Assembly: GCF_900177645.1 (NCBI RefSeq)
Contig: NZ_FXAO01000001.1
Coordinates: forward strand, 62,001-126,000
Reading direction: 5' to 3'
Length of the DNA stretch: 64,000 nucleotides
Origin: Arenibacter troitsensis
GTDB lineage: Bacteria > Bacteroidota > Bacteroidia > Flavobacteriales > Flavobacteriaceae
Below the pieces are notes generated by a model, which saw only the letters and a list, made by a program, of their open reading frames with translations, did not search any database and was not told the origin of the DNA. A program made the translations under genes and the position numbers. Each line of letters opens with the position of its first letter. The first letter of the stretch is position 1. Below, in pieces: positions 52,560-62,436 of the stretch.

Positions 52560-54332
52560 ATGGATAACCTAAAAACATTTTATAAACACAGAATTGATCT
52601 GTATAGCGGATTATTGGGTCAGGTAAAAAGACAATTGGCATTATCCAGTACCATTAGATTAGTCGTTTTTATTGTCGCGGCCAGCTTAACCTATCTTTTT
52701 TTTGGGGATACCAAATTGGTCTTCGGAACGGTCATAATAGCCATAGGCCTGTTTTTGTTTTTGGTTTCCAAACATACAGACTTACAGTACAGGAGGGACA
52801 AACTTTTGGCTCTAATAAAAATAAATGAAACGGAAATTAAGGTGTTGGAGCGTAATTTTCACCATCTTCCAGATGGCTCGGTATATAAGGATCCCACCCA
52901 TTTTTTTGCCCAGGATATTGACTTGTTTGGAAAAGGTTCTTTCTATCAGTATAGTAATCGCACTGCCTTGCTCCAGGGTAGCGACATGTTGGCAGAGATG
53001 CTATTGTCCAATAATTTGACCAATATTGCCGGTAAGCAGAAAGCTGTGGAAGAATTATCCAAAATACCCGATTGGAGACAGGAATTTTCTGCAATAGCAA
53101 TTTTGGTAAAAACCGATACTACCACCAAAACCATAGTTTCATGGCTTTCTGGCTATAAAACATATGTTCCCAAGGCAATGCGTTTTGTGTCCTACGCTTT
53201 TTCATTGGTTTCCCTGATTTTAATTGGAGGATATCTTCTTGGGTGGTTACCTGGTTTCCCTATTTTCATAATTCTATTGGTGGGTTTGTTATTGAGTGGT
53301 TTTTACTTAAAAAGCACTTCTAAACTGGCTTCGGATGCCAATAGGGTACAAAGCACCTTTCAACAATATCAAAAATTGATTCTAAAAATAGAGGAACAGG
53401 AATTTACCTCCGATCTTTTACGGAAAAAGAGGAATTCTGTGGTTTCGCAGAAAGAATTGGCCTCAAAAGTTTTAAAGGAATTTTCTGAAATTCTCGCTGC
53501 CTTGGACCAAAGGAACAATATGTTTTTTGCCTTGTTGGGCAACGGATTTTTTCTATGGGATTTGTTACAGGCGTATAGGATAGAACGGTGGATAGGTCAG
53601 CATGGGCCAAAAGTGGAACAGTGGTTCAACGCCATAGCCTTTTTTGACGCCTTTAATAGTTTGGGAAATTTTGCCCATAATCACCCCAGCTACAGCTATC
53701 CAAAGCTAGTCGAAAATGAGGTTGTCCTGAAATCCGTAAAGGCATCACATCCTTTGTTGGATCCTAAAAAAGCGGTTCCTAATGATATAACGATCCTTAA
53801 GGAGCAGTTTTTTATTGTTACCGGAGCCAATATGGCCGGGAAAAGTACCTTTTTAAGAACGGTGTCCCTGCAAATTGTTATGGCCAATGTAGGTCTTCCT
53901 ATATGTGCCCAGTCTTCGGAATACTCCCCGATTAAGTTAATTACCAGCATGCGGACTACCGATTCCCTCACGGATGATGAATCTTATTTCTTTTCGGAAT
54001 TGAAGCGGTTGAAGTTTATCGTAGATGAAATACAAAACGACAAATATTTTATTGTTTTGGATGAAATCCTAAAAGGGACCAACAGTATGGATAAGGCTAT
54101 TGGCTCTCGGAAGTTTGTTGAAAAGTTGGTGGCTTCAAAATCTACCGGAATCATTGCTACGCACGATTTAAGTTTATGTGAAGTTTCGGAGGATTTGCCC
54201 CAGGTTAAGAATTACTATTTCGATGCCGAAATTATTAATAATGAACTTAATTTCGATTACACCTTTAAAACAGGGGTTTGTAAAAATATGAACGCCTCTT
54301 TCTTGCTGAAAAAGATGGAAATTGTGGAATAG
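52560..54332 (+). CDS. Membrane-anchored MutS-like ATPase
   Basis: The 590-residue protein ends with a MutS-type ABC ATPase: Walker A TGANMAGKSTFLRTV near residue 420, the MRTTDSLTDDESYFFSELKR signature and Walker B YFIVLDEILKGTNSMDKA. The N-terminal half carries two pairs of membrane helices (about residues 30-70 and 205-245) separated by a cytosolic stretch, and it lacks the mismatch-binding domain. It is therefore not the mismatch repair MutS. Such membrane MutS-like proteins occur widely in Bacteroidota with no settled role. The gene is in line with the MmcQ gene 34 bases upstream. Confidence 0.8.
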   Translation: MDNLKTFYKHRIDLYSGLLGQVKRQLALSSTIRLVVFIVAASLTYLFFGDTKLVFGTVIIAIGLFLFLVSKHTDLQYRRDKLLALIKINETEIKVLERNFHHLPDGSVYKDPTHFFAQDIDLFGKGSFYQYSNRTALLQGSDMLAEMLLSNNLTNIAGKQKAVEELSKIPDWRQEFSAIAILVKTDTTTKTIVSWLSGYKTYVPKAMRFVSYAFSLVSLILIGGYLLGWLPGFPIFIILLVGLLLSGFYLKSTSKLASDANRVQSTFQQYQKLILKIEEQEFTSDLLRKKRNSVVSQKELASKVLKEFSEILAALDQRNNMFFALLGNGFFLWDLLQAYRIERWIGQHGPKVEQWFNAIAFFDAFNSLGNFAHNHPSYSYPKLVENEVVLKSVKASHPLLDPKKAVPNDITILKEQFFIVTGANMAGKSTFLRTVSLQIVMANVGLPICAQSSEYSPIKLITSMRTTDSLTDDESYFFSELKRLKFIVDEIQNDKYFIVLDEILKGTNSMDKAIGSRKFVEKLVASKSTGIIATHDLSLCEVSEDLPQVKNYYFDAEIINNELNFDYTFKTGVCKNMNASFLLKKMEIVE

Positions 54333-54416
54333 TCCCCATGGAGCATTGATGGAAGCGAGGATATTTCCTTAGCCTTCCTAATTAATACCGGCTGAGGCTT
54401 TTTGAATAAAACAACA

Positions 54417-55418
54417 ATGGATTCACTCACACAGATAGTATTGGGTGCCGCAGTGGGAGAAGCGGTTTTGGGCAAGAAAGTAGGCAATAAGGCCATGCTT
54501 TATGGAGCTATTGCCGGGACCATACCGGATTTGGATGTTTTGGCCAACTATGTTACCGATACTGTTACCGCTATAGAATGGCATAGAGGGTTTACCCATT
54601 CTATCTTTTTTTCCATAATTTTTGCCCCTATCTTCGGTTGGTTGGTTTTTGAATTGGAAAGGAAGGGACCTGCCACCTGGAAAGACTGGTCCTGGTTAAT
54701 GTTCTGGGGACTTTTTACCCATCCTATTTTGGATGCCTTTACCACATGGGGAACCCAACTTTTTTGGCCTTTTGATCTTAGGGTAGCTTTTCAGAATATC
54801 TTCGTTATTGATCCCCTGTACACCCTGCCCTTTTTAATCTTCCTTATTCTTGCTATGCGCCAGAAGCGCAATATAGACTTGCGGTGGCGTTATAATACGT
54901 GGGGGTTGACCTTAAGTAGTTTGTATTTAGGACTTAGTTTGGTGCTCAAAGGAGTGGCCTATAAAAAAATCGCCAATAGTTTGGACGCACAGGGCATATC
55001 TTATTTAGAAATAGATACTAGACCCTCTCCATTTAATACTGTTCTTTGGTCTGCCAATGTGGATACCGGGGACGCCTATCTCATTGGCAACTACTCTTTT
55101 TTTGATAATAGGCCTGTTCAATTTAGTAGGTATCCTAAAAACCATGAATTATTGGGCAGCTTGGCTGGGAATGATAAGGTACTGCGACTCAAGAAAATTA
55201 CGGAAGGGTGGTTTACCATAAATGAAAAGAACGGACAGCTTTTTTTTAATGACCTCCGATTTGGATTGATGAGTTTGGAGCCCGATGAACAGCAATTTGC
55301 CTTCAATTATAAGTTGGTTCCCAAGGATGGTGATCTGTTGGTAGAAGAAACCCCTAAATTGAAGCGCGATGCCAAAAAATTGCTCATGGCACTTTGGATT
55401 AGGATGTGGGGAAATTAA
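54417..55418 (+). CDS. YdjM-like membrane-bound metal-dependent hydrolase family (DUF457)
   Basis: The 333-residue protein begins MDSLTQIVLGAAVGEAVLG, followed by GTIPDLDVLANYVTD and EWHRGFTHSIFFSIIF, the HxxxTHS-type motif of YdjM-like proteins. DAFTTWGTQLFWPFDLRV is the later conserved segment, and about five membrane helices are visible. The family is annotated as metal-dependent hydrolases, with no confirmed substrate. ATG 54417 was chosen over TTG 54402. Confidence 0.85.
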   Translation: MDSLTQIVLGAAVGEAVLGKKVGNKAMLYGAIAGTIPDLDVLANYVTDTVTAIEWHRGFTHSIFFSIIFAPIFGWLVFELERKGPATWKDWSWLMFWGLFTHPILDAFTTWGTQLFWPFDLRVAFQNIFVIDPLYTLPFLIFLILAMRQKRNIDLRWRYNTWGLTLSSLYLGLSLVLKGVAYKKIANSLDAQGISYLEIDTRPSPFNTVLWSANVDTGDAYLIGNYSFFDNRPVQFSRYPKNHELLGSLAGNDKVLRLKKITEGWFTINEKNGQLFFNDLRFGLMSLEPDEQQFAFNYKLVPKDGDLLVEETPKLKRDAKKLLMALWIRMWGN

Positions 55419-55525
55419 GGAGGCATTTCCAATGTCCTCATTCTCCTATACATTGAAGGCGAGAGGTTGAAAGGTTTCCATTCATTTTTTGGTTTTACAG
55501 AATTCCTGCAATTACTGTCTTGTAG

Positions 55526-55549
55526 GTTTCGACTGCGCTCAGCCGGACG
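55526..55549. repeat. Short dispersed repeat fragment
   Basis: GTTTCGACTGCGCTCAGCCG is a common intergenic repeat type in Flavobacteriia. It stands alone in the 55419-55603 gap between two convergent genes. Confidence 0.4.
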
Positions 55550-55603
55550 TCCAAAGTGATTTTGGCCTCAATGTATTATAATTGGGGCATGAGTTTAATG
55601 GCT

Positions 55604-56704
55604 CTATAGGCTCTTTAACTGTGCCTCATGAAAGGCATTGGCCTGTAACTTCAATAATTCCTCTGCCTTCTGTTTTTTGTAATTGTAAATTTCTTCTTCC
55701 TCGGCTATTTCACCGTAAATTTTATTGTTTAAAAGCGAATCAGTTTCCAGTACTTTTTCTCGTTGATTTACTTTTTGATTGACCCAGGTCTTGACGGCAC
55801 TTTCTTCATCTTCCAATTTGTAATCATAAGATCCTTTTGGGGATAATAGCTTTGCGATAATGGGAGACGTTTCTATAGTCAAGAATAACAGAAATATAAA
55901 AAAGGAGGGTAGCCAGGGTAGTTTGTCCAAAGCATTTATACGGGCCATAAGTCCGTCGAAACCATCAATGATGGGTTGAGTAGTAGTTATTTGATCTGCA
56001 TATTCCATATCCAAGGCAACGATCTGCGCTTCCAAGGCGGATATTTTTTCGGCGTTCATTTGTTTTAGGGACTGCAGTTCGGCCAAGGCGGCATCGTGTT
56101 TGTCCTTTTTTTCCTTATATACGGGCCCTTTACCCAATAATTTGGTACCTGCCGTGCCTTCGGCTTCGGAGATATAGGTGTCGTAAAGCGCGTTGGTTTC
56201 GGCCTCCTTATTCGCTATTTCATCTTTTAGGCCCAAAATATCGGCCTTCAGTTGTTCGGTTTTTGGGGTGAATTGTGTTGCAATCTGCTCCTTATTGGCA
56301 AGAGTCATGGTATTTTTTTCCTCCAGAAGTACCTGATTGATCTCCTTTTCAAAAATTTTCATTTCCAAAGGTTTGGAGATGACGATGGCGATAATAATTG
56401 CCAATATTATTCGGGGTGTTGCCTGTAATAATTCGCTCTTAAAACTATTGCTCTTTTTTATGGTAGACACAATAAATCGGTCAAGATTAAAAATGAGAAG
56501 TCCCCAAATAAGGCCGAAGAAAATAGCTGTGTAGACATTATCAAAGACAGTGAAAAGGGCGTAGGCACTAGCTATAAAAGCCATAATAGCGGTAAAGAAT
56601 ACCGTTGCGCCAATTCCCGCGTATTTGTTTTGTTCTCCCTTGGAGCAAGTGTTGAGAATATCCGTATCTGCTCCAGAGCAGAGTATAAAGAATTGCTGTA
56701 CCAT
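55604..56704 (-). CDS. DUF4407 family membrane protein
   Basis: The 366-residue protein starts with three membrane helices (GIGATVFFTAIMAFIASAYALF, then IFFGLIWGLLIFNLDRFIVS and IILAIIIAIVISKPLEMKIF). A long charged coiled-coil region follows (about 130-260), with a last helix near 270 (SFFIFLLFLTIETSPIIAKL). NLDRFIVSTIKK and SKPLEMKIFEKEI are the family signature of DUF4407. Role unknown. The 430 bases from 56705 to 57134 that precede it hold no gene or clear element. Confidence 0.85.
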   Translation of the reverse strand: MVQQFFILCSGADTDILNTCSKGEQNKYAGIGATVFFTAIMAFIASAYALFTVFDNVYTAIFFGLIWGLLIFNLDRFIVSTIKKSNSFKSELLQATPRIILAIIIAIVISKPLEMKIFEKEINQVLLEEKNTMTLANKEQIATQFTPKTEQLKADILGLKDEIANKEAETNALYDTYISEAEGTAGTKLLGKGPVYKEKKDKHDAALAELQSLKQMNAEKISALEAQIVALDMEYADQITTTQPIIDGFDGLMARINALDKLPWLPSFFIFLLFLTIETSPIIAKLLSPKGSYDYKLEDEESAVKTWVNQKVNQREKVLETDSLLNNKIYGEIAEEEEIYNYKKQKAEELLKLQANAFHEAQLKSL

Positions 56705-57134
56705 AGTGTTCTGATTTTAATTGATGTTCCACATCAAATGGGACCAAAAAAAGCAGGCTTATCCTTGGGCCTTTGGAAGCTTTTTTGGAAACATTCGATA
56801 CTTGTTAGAACGTATGGCAGTGCAAATTGTTACATAATAAATCATAAAATATACATTAAGCCCTATTATTTTCTGACGTAACCGATTCATTGCGAAGAAC
56901 GTATAAGATAATAGGCGGAATTTGTTTAGGTTGACTTATATCATGTTTTTAGTACGGAATGCTGACGATATATATAGTGTTGGTTTAATGGTTGAAATTA
57001 ATCTGCTAATTTATTTCCAGTTCCATTTACGGTAGATTTTATGGGCCATTCTTAAAGCAACAAATCAATAATTAATTTAAAAAAAAAATGGAGTGTGAAA
57101 AGAAGAGGGCCGGTATCAAAAATTATGATAACAT

Positions 57135-58316
57135 CCCCGACTTGTTGTCGGAAAAGAATCCACCCCACCCTGGAAAGGGAGGGGAGCCCCTTTTTTTAAC
57201 TTCCTATCGGCCTGTCCCTAATCCTGCAAGGTTTTTTTAACCTTGTAGGTATGGATTAATAGCGCTTTAATTTGTCTGGAAGTCGTGGTAAGCTTGTTGC
57301 TTTAGTCCTTCAAGGTTTTGAAAACCTTGCAGGACTTCCCAATGGTATGCAGGGGAAGGTAGCATCCCGATCTTTTTGTCGGGATGGTGGAAGGGGTAGG
57401 GCGCATCCTTTGACTGTTGTGATGTGGCCAATGGTGCAAACCTTGATAGTTACAGGCTTTCTACCCGCCCCGTCTTCTTCCCGACCCGTCGTCGGAAAAG
57501 ATTCCACCCCTCCCTGTCTAGTGTGGGGAGCCACTTTTTTTAACTTCTTATCGGCCTGGTTCCAATCCTGCAAGGTTTTTTTAACCTTGTAGGTATGGAG
57601 CAATGGCGTTTTAATTTGTCTGGAAGTCGTGGTTAGCTAGGTGCTTGAGTCCTACAAGGTTTTGAAAACCTTGCAGGACTCCTTGGTGATGGATAGGACT
57701 TGCGACGGACGGGGGCAGACCGCATCCTTGGGCTATTTTGATTTGGCTATTTGGGCAATGCCTATTGCTACGGGCTTTCCACCCGCCCCGTCTTCTTTCC
57801 CGACTCGCTGTCGGAAAAGAATCCACCCCTCCCTGGAAAGGGAGGGGAGCCCCTTTTTTTAACTTCTTATCGGCCTGGTTCTAATCCTGCAAGGTTTTTT
57901 TAACCTTGTAGGTATGGAGCAATAGCGCTTTAATTTGTCTGGAAGTCGTGGTAAGCTTCGTACTTTAGTCTACAAGGTTTTCCAAACCTTGTAGGACTCC
58001 TTTGTGATGGATTGGACGTGGGACGGAAGGGGGCAGACCGCATCCTTGGGCTATTTTGATTTGGCTATTTGGGCAATGCCTATTGCTACGGGCTTTCCAT
58101 CCGCCCCGTCTTCTTCCCGACCCGTCGTCGGAAAAGAATCCAAACCACCCTATCAAAGGTGGGGAGCCCCTTTTTTTAACTTCTTATCGGCCTGGTTCCA
58201 ATCCTGCAAGGTTTTTTTAACCTTGTAGGTATGGATTAATAGCGTTTAAATTTGTCTAGAAGTCGTGGTAAGCTTCGCACTTTAGTCCTACAAGGTTTTC
58301 CAAACCTTGCAGGACT
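57135..58316. repeat. Array of ~318-bp complex repeat units
   Basis: ATCCTGCAAGGTTTTTTTAA occurs at 57221, 57565, 57884 (variant boundary) and 58201, with spacings of 344, 319 and 317 bases. Each unit holds two palindromes: CCTGCAAGGTT with AACCTTGTAGG, and TCCTACAAGGTTTT with AAAACCTTGCAGGA (variants). It also holds a CCCGAC...GTCGG hairpin next to GGAAAGGGAGGGGAGCCCC. The first unit carries an extra insertion with CATCCCGA-N8-TCGGGATG at about 57360-57385. The array fills most of the gap between two minus-strand genes. I support no coding region in it. Confidence 0.85.
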
Positions 58317-58344
58317 GCTTTAAGTTTTATTTGGAATGCAAACA

Positions 58345-60078
58345 TCAACAACCCCCCAGTCTCACGATGGGGTAATTGCTTACATCAATGTTGGGATCTT
58401 CACTCTTTTTCACCAATTCAATCACTTCATCAGTTTTATATTGATGGGGGCCCATATAAAATGTGGCTCCTTTTTCGGCCAATTCCTTTATATAAATCAC
58501 TGGATTTGGGTTAGGCTGAGGTGGCGGCTGAGGTAAATTATACAATTTTCCGTAATACACCAAAGGCTCTTTTATGGCCTGTAGTTTTTGATTGGTACTA
58601 TTTTTTAAAGTTGGTGATGAGATATCATCTTCTTCAATGGGTTTCACTGGAGGAACAGGGGCTGGTGGAGGTGCACATTCAGGAAAGGGCAGAGCCTGCT
58701 GTTTTTGCTCATTGCTCATACGACCATATGTTGTTTCCAAGGTTTTTAGGTCATTTAAAGGAATAACCCTTGTTTCTTTAGGTTGTGCATTGTATTTTTT
58801 GGCGAGGGTGTTGAATTCCTTTATTTCGGTTTTGGTGGCCCCAACTTGTTTTGGGGATTTTGTTGGTCCTTGTATGTCAATGGTGGCTACTCCATAGTCC
58901 ATTAAAATAGCATCTACTTGTTTAATGATGTTGGCCGGAGTTTCTTTCTCTACACTAATTACGGCCCTAACGCTTTGTTCCCTTTGTTCTTTGGTTAGGC
59001 CTTGGTTGTATTTAAGTAGGTGCGATTTTAAGTCTTCGATTTTAACCAAATCAGCATTGACCAACAACTGTCCTTTTTTATTAATAGCTATCGAAATTTT
59101 TTGTGTTGGAATATTTTGATTTTTTAAATCATTAATTATTTCCTGTTCAATATCCTCTATTATTGTTTCTTGTGGGTTGCCCCGCTCAATAGTCGAGTTC
59201 TCGATTTTTTGTACTTCAAGCACTTCTTTGGTGCTAAAACTGTAGAGTAGGAGTGCCATTAGTGGAATTAGCAATAAACTTTTAAGCCAAATGACTCTTT
59301 TTGATGTTTGTGTTTTCATGATGACGATTCGTTTTTTGATTGATGAATAATGAATGGCGTTTGCCAAAGGGGATGTTACGGCATTTGATGAGAATGCCAA
59401 TACCAAGTTTTGATAGTTGGGAACACTAGTCCCCCTGTTTAAAACGGCCTGGTCCGCTAAAAATTCGTGGTTCAATTTTGCCAAATGCTTTGCCCAGTAA
59501 ATCAAGGGGTGAAACCAGAAGACAATTTGAATCAGCTCGAACAGTAAGATATCCAAACTGTGTTTTTGGTTGGCATGGGTTTCCTCATGCCAAAAAACTT
59601 CTTGCGGAATTTTCTGGGATTCGTAATTGGTTTTGTTGAAAAAAATATAGCTGAAAAAGGTGTGCGGAGCAATAAGTTCGTGAAGCAACACGTGATGGAT
59701 ATGTCCGGATTTTAATTTGGGATTGTTCTTAATATTTTTGATCAACGCCCTAAGGTTTTTCAAAAACTTGAGAGCGAAAATTAAAACCCCTAAAGTGTAA
59801 ATACCCCATAAAATAATTGGTAATATTTGGGCAAGGTTGGTTTTGTTTTCTATGGGGTTACCGCTGGTTTGCCCAATGTACTCTGTAATCAGGAGTGGCT
59901 CTACAGTGGCGGTAACATATTGGGTAAAGGTGATTAAGGGAATACTTAGGGAAATGATAAAAGCTGATAGTAGATAATATCTTTTAAAATGATGAATATG
60001 GACCTTCTCCAGGGCTAATTTGTAAAATAGTAGGAGTATGGCCAGACATGCACTAAATTTTAAAAGATAGATCCACAT
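58345..60078 (-). CDS. M56 (BlaR1-like) membrane protease (second pair)
   Basis: The 577-residue protein has N-terminal membrane helices and the zinc-binding HEETH motif at residues 164-168 (FWHEETHANQKHSLDILLFEL), with LNHEFLADQAVL supplying the third ligand region. A helix near residue 285 (SLLLIPLMALLLYSFS) separates a large periplasmic part. That part has no clear TonB-like domain, and a proline-rich stretch (CAPPPAPVPPVKP) lies near residue 475. It starts two bases after its blaI partner, so they form one operon. The signal it senses is unknown. Confidence 0.82.
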   Translation of the reverse strand: MWIYLLKFSACLAILLLFYKLALEKVHIHHFKRYYLLSAFIISLSIPLITFTQYVTATVEPLLITEYIGQTSGNPIENKTNLAQILPIILWGIYTLGVLIFALKFLKNLRALIKNIKNNPKLKSGHIHHVLLHELIAPHTFFSYIFFNKTNYESQKIPQEVFWHEETHANQKHSLDILLFELIQIVFWFHPLIYWAKHLAKLNHEFLADQAVLNRGTSVPNYQNLVLAFSSNAVTSPLANAIHYSSIKKRIVIMKTQTSKRVIWLKSLLLIPLMALLLYSFSTKEVLEVQKIENSTIERGNPQETIIEDIEQEIINDLKNQNIPTQKISIAINKKGQLLVNADLVKIEDLKSHLLKYNQGLTKEQREQSVRAVISVEKETPANIIKQVDAILMDYGVATIDIQGPTKSPKQVGATKTEIKEFNTLAKKYNAQPKETRVIPLNDLKTLETTYGRMSNEQKQQALPFPECAPPPAPVPPVKPIEEDDISSPTLKNSTNQKLQAIKEPLVYYGKLYNLPQPPPQPNPNPVIYIKELAEKGATFYMGPHQYKTDEVIELVKKSEDPNIDVSNYPIVRLGGC

Positions 60079-60080
60079 GA

Positions 60081-60446
60081 TTATTTATTTTTAATTTCGG
60101 TATCGATCAAGTTTCTTAATTCCTCCAGTTCTTCCTTGCTCAAATCGGTTTCTTGGGTAAAGAAGGAGGCAAACTGGGAGGCGCTATCATTGAAAAAAGT
60201 TTTTATAAGTCCGTTCAATTGTTTGGAGAAATAATCCTTTTTCTTTACCAAAGGATAGTATTGTCTAGCGTTGCCAAACAATTTGTACGCAACAAAGCCT
60301 TTATCCGCCATCCGCTTTAACAAGGTAGCCACGGTGGTGGTGGCAGGTTTGGGTTCTGGATATACCTCCAGTAGATCCTTCATAAATGCTTTGTTGAGCT
60401 TCCAGAGGTGGTTCATTAATTCTTCTTCGGTTTTTGATAGTTTCAT
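60081..60446 (-). CDS. BlaI/MecI-family repressor (second pair)
   Basis: The 121-residue protein starts MKLSKTEEELMNHLWKLNKA and has the BlaI winged helix, with PKPATTTVATLLKRMADKGFVAY as recognition region. I chose ATG 60446: a longer frame from 60476 would begin inside the promoter and operator. Known operators of this family contain TACA-N2-TGTA, and such sites lie directly upstream at 60466-60507. It differs from the first BlaI in its predicted operator. Confidence 0.87.
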   Translation of the reverse strand: MKLSKTEEELMNHLWKLNKAFMKDLLEVYPEPKPATTTVATLLKRMADKGFVAYKLFGNARQYYPLVKKKDYFSKQLNGLIKTFFNDSASQFASFFTQETDLSKEELEELRNLIDTEIKNK

Positions 60447-60465
60447 TAGTAAAATGATTATATGC

Positions 60466-60507
60466 TCTACAAACATAGAACAATTATTTTAATTCTACAA
60501 ATGTAGA
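60466..60507 (-). promoter_or_regulatory. Two BlaI-type operators and a -7 element
   Basis: TCTACAAATGTAGA (60494-60507) is a perfect palindrome with the TACA-N2-TGTA core. TCTACAAACATAGA (60466-60479) is a degenerate second copy. On the minus strand CAAACATA reads TATGTTTG (60477 to 60470), the -7 element, inside the second operator. A repressor bound there would block its own promoter. Confidence 0.72.
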
Positions 60508-60663
60508 GGTATTTTTCTTGCGGTGAGTGATGAACATTGATTTCCGGTTGAATAAATAGGTTTGCCGGACTGACGAGTTTTGAAGCTGATTCATGGCATT
60601 GTTTATTGGTAGTTGTAAATTGATTTTGCGATAGTTATTGCGGCGGTATCTTTTTTTGGCCTT

Positions 60664-60863
60664 AATCCTGCAAGGTTTGTCAAACCTTGTAGGTATGTTG
60701 TCAAGTCATCATTGCTTATCTGGTTTTCCCGAGAAGGCCTGTTTCTAATCCTGCAAGGTTTTAAAAAACCTTGTAGGTATGGAGTAATAGCGTTTTAATT
60801 TGACCGGAAGTCTTGCTAAGCTTCGTGCTTTAGTCCTACAAGGTTTTGAAAACCTTGCAGGAC
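60664..60863. repeat. Separate copy of the CCTGCAAGGTT palindromes
   Basis: A short palindrome ATCCTGCAAGGTTTG with CAAACCTTGTAGG lies at 60664. A longer copy from 60746 carries the same CCTGCAAGGTT pair, the GGTATGGAGTAATAGCG linker and TCCTACAAGGTTTTGAAAAC with its mate (to 60863). It matches one unit of the array at 57135-58316. No gene is in the 60508-60936 gap. Confidence 0.75.
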
Positions 60864-60936
60864 ATGTCAGCTGCCAAAAAAGATATAGCGGAAAGAGCGG
60901 CCCGTGAGGGCAACGCCCAGCAAAGAATAATCTTGC

Positions 60937-62325
60937 TTATTTTGATAATTCCGCAAAGTATTGATAGAAATAAGGAATAGTCTCTATGCCCTTTAGGTAG
61001 TTCCATATGCCAAAATGCTCGTTTGGAGAATGTATGGCATCGCTGTCCAGACCGAAGCCCATAAGGATGGTCTTGCTTTTTAATTCCTTTTCGAAAAGCG
61101 AAACAATGGGGATGCTGCCTCCACTACGCTGAGGTATAGGGGTCTTGCCAAAGGTGGTTTCATAGGCTTTTGAAGCCGCTTTATAGGCATTGTTGTCTAT
61201 AGGCGTTACATAGCCTTGCCCACCATGGTGCGGGGTGACTTTGACTGTAACTCCCTCCGGTGCCAGACTTTCGAAATGGGTCTTGAACAGTTCTGTTATT
61301 TCTTTCCAATCTTGATGGGGTACCAGTCGCATGGAGATTTTGGCATAGGCCTTACTGGCTATAACGGTTTTTGCACCTGCACCGATATATCCGCCCCAAA
61401 TTCCGTTTACGTCCAAGGTAGGTCTAATGGAGTTGCGTTCGTTGGTGGTATACCCCTTTTCTCCATAAACAGCATTTATATCCAAGGCTTTTTTGTAATT
61501 TTCTAGGCTAAAAGGGGCCTTGGCCATTTCTTCCCTTTCTTCTTTGGATAGTTCTTCCACCTTGTCATAAAATCCGGGAATGGTGATATGGTTGTTTTCG
61601 TCGTGCAATGCGGCAATCATTTTGGTCAATACATTGATTGGATTGGCCACTGCGCCGCCGTATAAACCTGAGTGAAGATCCCTGTTGGGTCCGGTTACTT
61701 CAACCTCTACATAACTTAGTCCCCGTAAACCTGTGGTTATAGAAGGAACATTATTGGCAATCATGCCGGTGTCCGAAATTAGGATAATGTCGTTGGCCAA
61801 TTTTTCTTTGTTTTCGGCCACGAAAGTTCCCAAATTTTCACTACCTACTTCCTCTTCCCCTTCTATCATAAATTTTACGTTGCAGGGCAATTGGTTGGTT
61901 TTCACCATGAATTCCAGAGCCTTGACATGCATATACATTTGTCCCTTATCATCACAGGCACCTCTTGCAAAGATGGCACCTTCAGGGTGAATATCAGTGG
62001 TTTTTATTACGGGTTCAAAAGGAGGCGAGTTCCAAAGGTCTATGGGATCTGCTGGTTGAACGTCATAATGCCCGTAAACTAAAACGGTAGGTAATTCTGG
62101 GTTTATTATTTTTTCCCCGTAGACGATAGGGTATCCATTGGTTTCGCATATTTCTGCGGTATCGCAACCGGCCTCCAACAACGAGGCCATAACGGCTTCG
62201 GAAGCATTGATGACATCCTGGGAATACACTGGGTCGGCGCTCACTGAGGGTATCTTTAGTAGGTGTATCAACTCACTGATAAAACGTTCTTTGTTTTTGA
62301 CTAGGTACTCCGAAATGTCTTGCAT
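60937..62325 (-). CDS. M20 family metallopeptidase (dipeptidase)
   Basis: The 462-residue protein has the M20 di-zinc motifs: VLVYGHYDVQPADP (His and Asp ligands, about residue 86), GACDDKGQMYMHVKA with the bridging Asp, and MIEGEEEVGSENLG with the catalytic Glu. The dimerisation insert starts near GLRGLSYVEVEVTGPNRDLHSG. Related enzymes are cytosolic non-specific dipeptidases, but acetylated substrates are possible. ATG 62325 begins MQDISEYLVKN. Confidence 0.85.
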   Translation of the reverse strand: MQDISEYLVKNKERFISELIHLLKIPSVSADPVYSQDVINASEAVMASLLEAGCDTAEICETNGYPIVYGEKIINPELPTVLVYGHYDVQPADPIDLWNSPPFEPVIKTTDIHPEGAIFARGACDDKGQMYMHVKALEFMVKTNQLPCNVKFMIEGEEEVGSENLGTFVAENKEKLANDIILISDTGMIANNVPSITTGLRGLSYVEVEVTGPNRDLHSGLYGGAVANPINVLTKMIAALHDENNHITIPGFYDKVEELSKEEREEMAKAPFSLENYKKALDINAVYGEKGYTTNERNSIRPTLDVNGIWGGYIGAGAKTVIASKAYAKISMRLVPHQDWKEITELFKTHFESLAPEGVTVKVTPHHGGQGYVTPIDNNAYKAASKAYETTFGKTPIPQRSGGSIPIVSLFEKELKSKTILMGFGLDSDAIHSPNEHFGIWNYLKGIETIPYFYQYFAELSK

Positions 62326-62403
62326 GTTTTGGTTTAATTGAAGGCTAAATTTACAAAAAAGAACTTTTTATTGGCTAAGTATTTTTAAATTGAAAAATTA
62401 CTT

Positions 62404-62411
62404 TATATTTG
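62404..62411 (+). promoter_or_regulatory. -7 element of the tRNA-Leu region
   Basis: TATATTTG matches TAnnTTTG and lies 26 bases before the broken tRNA copy and 150 before the intact gene. No separate promoter is evident between the two, so both are probably transcribed from here. Confidence 0.5.
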
Positions 62412-62436
62412 CATCCCTATTACAAACGGGTTAAAT

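Noticed and set aside
57272-58228. Open frames of 63-106 codons on both strands in the 318-bp array
   Set aside because: They overlap each other in opposite directions, recur with the unit and contain palindromes. No family match is recognisable.
60447-60476. Ten extra residues at the start of the second BlaI
   Set aside because: They would be encoded in the promoter and operator, and the family starts at the ATG at 60446.
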